A stretch of 11,211 nt of DNA, from contig DASZIL010000141.1 in assembly GCA_035949255.1 (NCBI GenBank), positions 1 to 11,211 of the forward strand, in the 5' to 3' direction. The notes beneath the pieces are model-generated. The model saw nothing but the letters and a program-made list of their open reading frames with translations, was not told where the DNA came from and did not search any database. The stretch is from GAS188 sp035949255 (GTDB lineage: Bacteria > Pseudomonadota > Alphaproteobacteria > Rhizobiales > Beijerinckiaceae). The position numbers and the translations under genes are program-made. Below, one piece after another: positions 6,688 through 11,211 of the stretch (position 1 is the stretch's first letter; every line of letters begins with the position of its first letter).

Positions 6688-6841
6688 CTTTCCGCTAGTT
6701 CGCATTGGAGAAGCTCGTGAGCGAGAGTTCGCGTCGGAGAGACTCGTGTCGGATAGAACGTTAGAACTTGGCCTTGCCGCAAACTTGTCGTAGGCAGCGG
6801 CCGGTCGCCGGCTCTGGCGGCATTGTCCTATCGAGACGTTG

Positions 6842-7843
6842 ATGCAGGCTCTCGTCGCGCTTTGGGAGAGAACGGAGGATGCCTTCGCATCCGGCCTGCT
6901 CGCGCCTTTCTTTTCCTCGATCGGCATCGCCAAATACATGGGCGACCCCGCCGAGATCGCCCAGTTTCTCATGGTCAACGCGATTCAGATCGCGATCATC
7001 GGCCTGTTGTTTCGTCCCCTCGAGACCATCCTGCCGCAGGAGCGTTGGGAAAGCCGCAAGCTCACCCGCATCGACCTCTTCTACACTTTGCTGAAGGAGT
7101 TCGGGCTCGTCCCGCTCTTCACCTTCGTGTTGCTTTTGCCGGCGAGCAATTGGCTTGGCGAAAAGCTCGGGCTCTCGGGAGGGGACACGACGCTCATCGA
7201 GGATTGGCTTCCCTGGATCAGTGACAAGCCGGTCCTGCTCTTCGCGCTTTATTTCGCGATCTTCGATCTCACCCAATATGTCATTCATCGCTTGCAGCAC
7301 GCCCTTCCCTGGTGGTGGGCGCTGCACAGCCTCCACCATAGCCAAAGACAGGTGAACTGCTGGACGGATGATCGCAACCATATGCTCGATGACGTGCTCG
7401 AGGCCGTCTTCCTCGGCATCGTCGGGCTGATCGTGGGCGTGCCGGCCGGCCAATACGCGGTGCTGATCCTCATGGGCCGGCTGATCGAGAATTTCTCGCA
7501 CGCCAATGTGCGCATCCGTTTCGGGCCTGTGATCGACAAGCTGCTCGTCGATCCCCTGTTTCATCGGTTGCATCACATGCGCGCCGATCCGCGAGATGCG
7601 GTCAATTACAATTGCAATTTCGCGCTGGTGCTGCCGATCTGGGAGATCGCCTTCCGCACCGCGCTCTACGGCGAGGAGCCGCGCCCTTGCGGCGTCGACG
7701 ATCCCGATATCGACGCGGATAACGAGCGCTCCTGGGCGGGCCAGCAGATCGCCGGGTTCCAGCGTTTCTGCAGGGCGCTGCGCTCCTCCTGGCTGCGCGA
7801 GCCGCAAGCGGCCTTTCCGGACGCGGGAAGCGGTTCGCGATAG
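6842..7843 (+). CDS. Sterol desaturase / fatty acid hydroxylase family protein
   Basis: A 333-residue integral membrane di-iron enzyme of the fatty acid hydroxylase superfamily (PF04116-type). The histidine ligands are HRLQH (149-153), LHSLHHS (161-167), NH at 179-180 and HRLHHMRADP (241-250), with several hydrophobic segments at about 42-60, 83-101, 130-146 and 185-212. The family uses O2 to hydroxylate or desaturate lipid substrates; which lipid cannot be told, and bacterial members often act on non-sterol lipids. The first in-frame start is TTG at 6839 and the next codon is ATG at 6842, which is preferred. Neither has a strong ribosome binding site. No lipid or hopanoid genes flank it. The coding sequence ends two bases before repeat copy 2, and ptrB converges from the other side. 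Confidence 0.9.
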   Translation: MQALVALWERTEDAFASGLLAPFFSSIGIAKYMGDPAEIAQFLMVNAIQIAIIGLLFRPLETILPQERWESRKLTRIDLFYTLLKEFGLVPLFTFVLLLPASNWLGEKLGLSGGDTTLIEDWLPWISDKPVLLFALYFAIFDLTQYVIHRLQHALPWWWALHSLHHSQRQVNCWTDDRNHMLDDVLEAVFLGIVGLIVGVPAGQYAVLILMGRLIENFSHANVRIRFGPVIDKLLVDPLFHRLHHMRADPRDAVNYNCNFALVLPIWEIAFRTALYGEEPRPCGVDDPDIDADNERSWAGQQIAGFQRFCRALRSSWLREPQAAFPDAGSGSR

Positions 7844-7844
7844 G

Positions 7845-7947
7845 CTAGAGCATGCTGGCTTTGAGTGGATTCGCCATCATGCTCTAGTCACCAGTGGAGC
7901 ATAATCCTTTCGGAAAAATGGTATCCATTTTTCCGGATCATGGTCTA
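7845..7947 (+). repeat. Two-part palindromic intergenic repeat, copy 2
   Basis: Part A (7845-7887) has inverted ends CTAGAGCATG and CATGCTCTAG. Part B (7896-7947) begins GGAGCATAATCCTTTCGG and ends TTTTTCCGGATCATGGTCTAG, with internal symmetry around GGTATCC. The order, 43-bp length of part A and spacing match copy 1 (2089-2186) in opposite orientation. It fills the gap between the convergent desaturase and ptrB genes, and its right edge supplies the ptrB stop codon. It could act as a bidirectional mRNA-end structure. Confidence 0.8.
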
Positions 7948-10107
7948 GGGCTGACGCGCCGAGTCCGAGCCGGCGGCGACCGGCGCAAGGCCGCAGGCCC
8001 ACAGCGCGAAGGCGTGCGTCAAGGCGAATTCGGCGAGGCGATCGAAGCGGCCGGGCGCCCCCATGTGACCGCCGCTCATCTCGGTGCGCAGCAGCACCGG
8101 CTTTCCGGAAAGGGAGTGGGCGCGCAGCTTAGCGACCCATTTGGCCGGTTCCCAATAGGTGACGCGCGGGTCGGCGACGGCGGCGATCGCGAGGATCGCC
8201 GGGTAGTGTCGAGGCTCGATATTCTCCAACGGCGAATAGGCAAGGATCGTCTTGAAATCGCGCTCGCTCAAAAGCGGGTTCCCCCATTCGGGCCATTCGG
8301 ACGGCGTCAGGGGAAGATCGGCGTCGAGCATGGTGGCGAGCACATCGACGAAAGGCACCTCGGTGACGATGCCGGCGAAGAGTTCGGGCGCGCGGTTCGC
8401 CGCGACGCCCATCAGCATGCCGCCCGCGCTGCGGCCATTGGCGACGATGCGGCCGGCCGCGGTGTAGCGCTTCTCGATCAGCATGCGGGCGACGCAAAGA
8501 TAATCCGAGAAGCTGTTTTCCTTTTCGGCTCGCTTGCCTTGCGTGTACCAGCGCCAGCCCTTCTCGGTGCCGCCGCGCACATGGGCGAGCGCATAGATCA
8601 TGCCGCGATCGACGAGCAACAGGCGGTGGTTAAGGAAATTCGGCAGCACGGGAGAGCCATAGGCGCCATAGCCGTGAAGCAGGCAGGGCGCGCTGCCGTC
8701 GAGCGCGAGGTCGCGGCGATAGAGTAGCGTCACCGGGATCGCCTCGCCGTCCGCCGCCGAGGCGTGGATCCGGCGCACCACGTAATCATCGGAATCATGG
8801 CCCGAGGGGACGATCTGGCGCTTCACCAAGATCCGCTCGCGGCTCTCCATGTCGTAATCATAAGTCTCCGCGGGAAGCGCAGGCGTCGAAAGGGTGAAGC
8901 GCAAGATGTTCGTGTCGAACTCTTCTCCCGCATCGAGGCTGAGCGCGAAGGCCTCCTCGTCGAAGGCGATGGCGTGCTCTTCGCCGCTCGCGAGCGCCCG
9001 GATGATGAGGCGCGGCAGGCCGTTCTCCTGCTCGAGCCAGACGAGATGGCGCGCGAAGATCGCGTGGCGCAGCACCATGACGCCCGGCCGATGCGCCACG
9101 ATATCTCGCCAATTCTCGGGCGCGGGCGCTGAAAGAGGCGCCTCGACGATCTTGAAATCCTCGGCCCCGTCACGATTGGTGCGGATGAAGAGGCGATCCT
9201 TCCCGATCTCGACCTCATAGCGCACCCCCGCTTCGCGGGCGGCGACGAGGCGCGGCGGTGCGTCCGGCCGCTCGAGATCGAGGATGAAGGTTTCCGAGGT
9301 CTCATGATCGCGCACCGCGATTGAGGCGTGCCGCCCCGTGCGCTCGCGATGGACCGAGACGAACCAGCCAGGCGTCGCCTCCTCGAGGACGAGGCGATCC
9401 TCGTCAGCCGGCATGCCGATGCGGTGACGCCAAATCGAGCGCGCGCGGTGATTTTCATCGAGCCTCGCGTAGAGAAAGGATTTGCCGTCGCTCGCGAAGA
9501 CGGCCGGGTCCCCATGCAGGTTCAAGATCGCGTCGGCGCGCGCACTGGGGACTTGATCGGGAAGGTCGATGCCGGTCGCGAGATCGCGAAGCCGAATGAT
9601 GAAGAACTCCGCCCCCGCTTCATCGACCGCGTAGGCGAGGAGGCGGTGATCGGGCGAATGGCTCGCCGGGCCAAGCTGGAAGAAGCCGTGGCCCGCCGCG
9701 AGGGCTTCGCCATCGACCAGAACCTCCTCCTCGCCGCCCGTTCGCGGCCGACGAACGAGACGGGGATGCTGGGCGCCTCCGAGCCAACGTCGATAATAGT
9801 GGAAAGGCCCGGAGGGGAGGGGCGCCGTCGCATCCTCATCCTCGATGCGTCCGCCGAGCTCCCGCTTCAGCTCCGCGATCAGCGGCGCGAGCGGGCGAAG
9901 CACCGCATCGGCATATTCGTTCTCCGCTTCGAGATGCGCGCGGATGTCCGGCGGCAAAGCGGAGCCATCTTGTAGCACCTCGCGCCAATTGGGTGCTTTG
10001 AGCCAATTATACGCATCGCTGATAACATTACCGTGATGAGAAAATTCGCACGAACGCATCGCGACCGACGGCGCTTTTGGCCCACGATCAACGAGCGGCG
10101 CGTTCAT
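7945..10107 (-). CDS. ptrB: Oligopeptidase B-like S9 family serine peptidase
   Basis: A 720-residue cytosolic prolyl-oligopeptidase-family enzyme that cleaves short peptides, in oligopeptidase B typically after Arg or Lys. An N-terminal segment (1-75) with DAYNWLKAPNWREVL precedes a seven-bladed propeller (about 76-430) and a C-terminal alpha/beta hydrolase domain. The catalytic triad reads Ser560 in NGRSAGGMLMG, Asp646 in ADPRVTYWEPAKW, and His681 in SGGHMGAPGRF. HGYGAYGSP (478-486), HVRGGTEKGWRWY (509-521) and VPFVDVLATMLD (584-595) are further oligopeptidase B signatures. The start at 10107 is the first ATG; Met17 (10059) is an alternative, and neither has a clear ribosome binding site. 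The last codon and TAG fall at the edge of repeat copy 2. There is no signal peptide. Divergent from mucR across 498 bp. Confidence 0.93.
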   Translation of the reverse strand: MNAPLVDRGPKAPSVAMRSCEFSHHGNVISDAYNWLKAPNWREVLQDGSALPPDIRAHLEAENEYADAVLRPLAPLIAELKRELGGRIEDEDATAPLPSGPFHYYRRWLGGAQHPRLVRRPRTGGEEEVLVDGEALAAGHGFFQLGPASHSPDHRLLAYAVDEAGAEFFIIRLRDLATGIDLPDQVPSARADAILNLHGDPAVFASDGKSFLYARLDENHRARSIWRHRIGMPADEDRLVLEEATPGWFVSVHRERTGRHASIAVRDHETSETFILDLERPDAPPRLVAAREAGVRYEVEIGKDRLFIRTNRDGAEDFKIVEAPLSAPAPENWRDIVAHRPGVMVLRHAIFARHLVWLEQENGLPRLIIRALASGEEHAIAFDEEAFALSLDAGEEFDTNILRFTLSTPALPAETYDYDMESRERILVKRQIVPSGHDSDDYVVRRIHASAADGEAIPVTLLYRRDLALDGSAPCLLHGYGAYGSPVLPNFLNHRLLLVDRGMIYALAHVRGGTEKGWRWYTQGKRAEKENSFSDYLCVARMLIEKRYTAAGRIVANGRSAGGMLMGVAANRAPELFAGIVTEVPFVDVLATMLDADLPLTPSEWPEWGNPLLSERDFKTILAYSPLENIEPRHYPAILAIAAVADPRVTYWEPAKWVAKLRAHSLSGKPVLLRTEMSGGHMGAPGRFDRLAEFALTHAFALWACGLAPVAAGSDSARQP

Positions 10108-10605
10108 TTCGAAAATCTCACGTCAATCTTCGAAAGAGGCTTCGGATCGCCGATCTCCTGATCTGGGTTTCTTTCCAAGTAATTGATCATTATAACTTTT
10201 TTATCCTGCAAGTTGCTGTTATAGCGAGTTCGGGGAAGTTTCCTATCCGCTATTTTCTCTCAATTCCAGCACGCGTACGAAGATTCTTCAGCAATTCCCG
10301 CTACCCGCCGAAATAGATTGAAGGGGACGAAAGGCTAGCGCGGGAATTCTCCCGCGTCCGCGAAATTCAGATATTTTTGGCCAAATTTGCGACGTTTTTA
10401 GCATCGAATGCTGAAGGCGCAGTTGAAATCACAGAAGACCGAGAGTAGATCAGCGCCGGCGGCTCTACGAAGCGTAGAGGCCGCGTTCCACGAAATCGTG
10501 ATGCGTTAGAATCGGACGAATCGCGCCATCTCTGTTGGCCTATGCCGACAGAATTGGAGGGCGCCGGCTCGTCCAAAGTCGATTCACACCTCAGAAAGGC
10601 CAACA
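10108..10605. other. Divergent, lower-GC intergenic region between ptrB and mucR
   Basis: About 500 bp without a credible gene; the frames here lack motifs and GC-rich third positions. A TATAAT on the minus strand (10189-10194) could be the ptrB -10, although the -35 is poor. Small palindromes occur: CGCGGGA-ATTC-TCCCGCG (10339-10356), TTTGGCCAAA (10376-10385), AGCAT-CGA-ATGCT (10400-10412) and CTCTACG-AAG-CGTAGAG (10463-10479). The AT-rich parts, especially around 10180-10220 and 10365-10400, are plausible binding regions for MucR, which autoregulates in related bacteria. No clear mucR promoter was identified. Confidence 0.5.
10595..10599 (+). promoter_or_regulatory. Ribosome binding site of mucR
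   Basis: AAAGG six bases before the ATG at 10606, supporting that start. Confidence 0.5.
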
Positions 10606-11031
10606 ATGGAACTCAACACTAATGAGAGCTCTGCGCAGTTCATCGAACTTGCGACCGACATCGTCTCTGCTTACGTCAGCAACAATTCGGTCGGCGCCGG
10701 TGAGCTTCCGATCCTGATCAAGGACGTCTACGGAGCCTTGACGCGCGTCACCAACCCGGAAGCCCATTCGCCGGCGACGAACGCGAAGCCCGCCGTCTCG
10801 ATCAAGAAGTCGATCACGCCGGACTACATCATCTGCCTCGAGGACGGGAAGAAGTTCAAGTCCCTGAAGCGGCATTTGCGCACGCAATACGGGCTTTCGC
10901 CCGAGCAATACCGCGAGAAGTGGAGCCTCGCTTCCGACTACCCCATGGTCGCGCCGAACTACGCCGCCGCACGTTCGCGCCTCGCCAAGCAAATGGGGCT
11001 CGGGCAGGCGCGGACCAAGCGTCGCCGCTAA
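10606..11031 (+). CDS. mucR: MucR/Ros-family transcriptional regulator
   Basis: A 141-residue DNA-binding protein of the Ros/MucR family, which controls exopolysaccharide, motility and cell-cycle or virulence genes in Hyphomicrobiales and binds AT-rich promoters as an oligomer. Residues 8-50 form the N-terminal oligomerisation region. The Ros-type zinc-finger domain starts at ITPDYIICLEDGKKFKSLKR (70-89) and continues with HLRTQYGLSPEQYREKW, then SDYPMVAPNYAAARSRLA, and ends in a basic tail TKRRR. In classical Ros the metal ligands are Cys, Cys, His, His; here the second Cys position is Asp (CLED) and the second His position is Gln (HLRTQ), so zinc binding is uncertain. Such variants exist among MucR homologues. 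The long divergent upstream region suggests autoregulation. Confidence 0.93.
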   Translation: MELNTNESSAQFIELATDIVSAYVSNNSVGAGELPILIKDVYGALTRVTNPEAHSPATNAKPAVSIKKSITPDYIICLEDGKKFKSLKRHLRTQYGLSPEQYREKWSLASDYPMVAPNYAAARSRLAKQMGLGQARTKRRR

Positions 11032-11035
11032 AAAC

Positions 11036-11054
11036 GTCCCGCGAGGGGCGGGAC
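11036..11054 (+). terminator. GC-rich hairpin just after mucR
   Basis: GTCCCGC (11036-11042) and GCGGGAC (11048-11054) form a 7-bp stem with a GAGGG loop, five bases after the mucR stop codon. The following TCTGTCC is only weakly T-rich, so intrinsic termination is possible but not certain. Confidence 0.45.
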
Positions 11055-11067
11055 TCTGTCCGAAAAA

Positions 11068-11097
11068 CTCATCTTATTTATAGGAAAATAAGATGAG
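11068..11097. repeat. AT-rich 12-bp perfect inverted repeat
   Basis: CTCATCTTATTT (11068-11079) is the exact reverse complement of AAATAAGATGAG (11086-11097), with a six-base loop. Its AT-richness contrasts with the neighbouring stems. It may be a second transcription-end structure or a protein-binding site. Confidence 0.7.
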
Positions 11098-11116
11098 ACT
11101 TGGGGGAGCCGGTCGT

Positions 11117-11143
11117 CTGATGGATGCGTCAAGCATCCATCAG
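11117..11143. repeat. 11-bp perfect inverted repeat
   Basis: CTGATGGATGC (11117-11127) pairs with GCATCCATCAG (11133-11143) around the loop GTCAA. GGGG at 11102-11105 and CCCC at 11146-11149 could extend it as an outer helix if the region is transcribed. Confidence 0.7.
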
Positions 11144-11176
11144 CGCCCCGGGGAATAACTGTGAGCCAAGACTAAT

Positions 11177-11196
11177 TAGCTTGGAGGAACAAGCTA
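11177..11196. repeat. 7-bp inverted repeat near the window end
   Basis: TAGCTTG (11177-11183) and CAAGCTA (11190-11196) flank GAGGAA. CCAAG at 11166-11170 could instead pair with CTTGG at 11180-11184, an alternative mutually exclusive stem. The loop contains GGAGGA, which resembles a ribosome binding site, but no start codon follows before the window ends. Confidence 0.5.
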
Positions 11197-11211
11197 TCGC
11201 GTTCGCGTTTT

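Noticed and set aside
6761..7807. Minus-strand frame of 348 codons over the desaturase gene
   Set aside because: The plus strand has the histidine motifs of the desaturase family; the antisense product is charged and motif-free.
7894..8727. Plus-strand frame of 277 codons within ptrB
   Set aside because: Antisense shadow over the catalytic domain of ptrB, starting inside the intergenic repeat.
9328..9975. Plus-strand frame of 215 codons over the ptrB propeller region
   Set aside because: Antisense of a continuous, well-matched oligopeptidase B frame.
10077..10316. 79-codon plus-strand frame at the ptrB start
   Set aside because: Overlaps the start of ptrB antisense and lacks coding-like third-position bias in its AT-rich part.
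10367..10606. 79-codon minus-strand frame upstream of mucR
   Set aside because: No ribosome binding site, no motifs, and it fills a lower-GC regulatory spacer.

Overview
The window looks like a chromosomal segment of a GC-rich alphaproteobacterium, most likely order Hyphomicrobiales (Rhizobiales). The pointers are a split, circularly permuted tmRNA gene with an alphaproteobacterial-type tag, an alphaproteobacterial SspB, a tRNA-His with A73 and no encoded G-1, a MucR-family regulator, and short palindromic intergenic repeats of a kind common in this order. Genus cannot be fixed from the sequence. No phage, plasmid, CRISPR or complete transposon is visible; most of it is ordinary housekeeping DNA with interesting RNA and repeat content between the genes.

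Layout. 1-1110 (minus): the tmRNA gene ssrA with its promoter, then directly downstream the SspB adaptor gene, whose 3' end runs off the window. The two act in one pathway: tmRNA appends a degradation tag (encoded part ANDNYAPVAVAA) to stalled polypeptides, and SspB hands tagged proteins to ClpXP. 1239-2021 (minus): a DUF6065-like protein of unknown function. 2022-2316: divergent intergenic region with a two-part repeat. 2317-3126 (plus): thymidylate synthase thyA. 3139-3217: a perfect 20-bp inverted repeat between convergent genes. 3224-5303 (minus): a TerC-type membrane protein and, 52 bp upstream of it, a class III PLP aminotransferase resembling glutamate-1-semialdehyde aminomutase.

5304-5525 holds a REP-like palindrome; 5526-5602 (minus) is tRNA-His(GTG); 5603-5949 has no confident gene. 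5950-6687 (plus) encodes a small membrane protein with a disordered middle and a conserved-looking C-terminal module. 6842-7843 (plus) is a sterol desaturase/fatty acid hydroxylase family membrane enzyme. The second copy of the two-part repeat lies at 7845-7947 and runs into the stop codon of the convergent ptrB-like oligopeptidase gene (7945-10107, minus). 10108-10605 is a lower-GC divergent intergenic region leading into a MucR-family regulator (10606-11031, plus), followed by a run of four hairpins to the window end.

No clear new multi-gene system was found. The best leads are the ssrA-sspB neighbourhood (palindrome inside the ssrA promoter, tandem repeats before sspB, repeat-expanded SspB linker), the two-part repeat, the inverted repeat behind thyA, and the hairpin array behind mucR.
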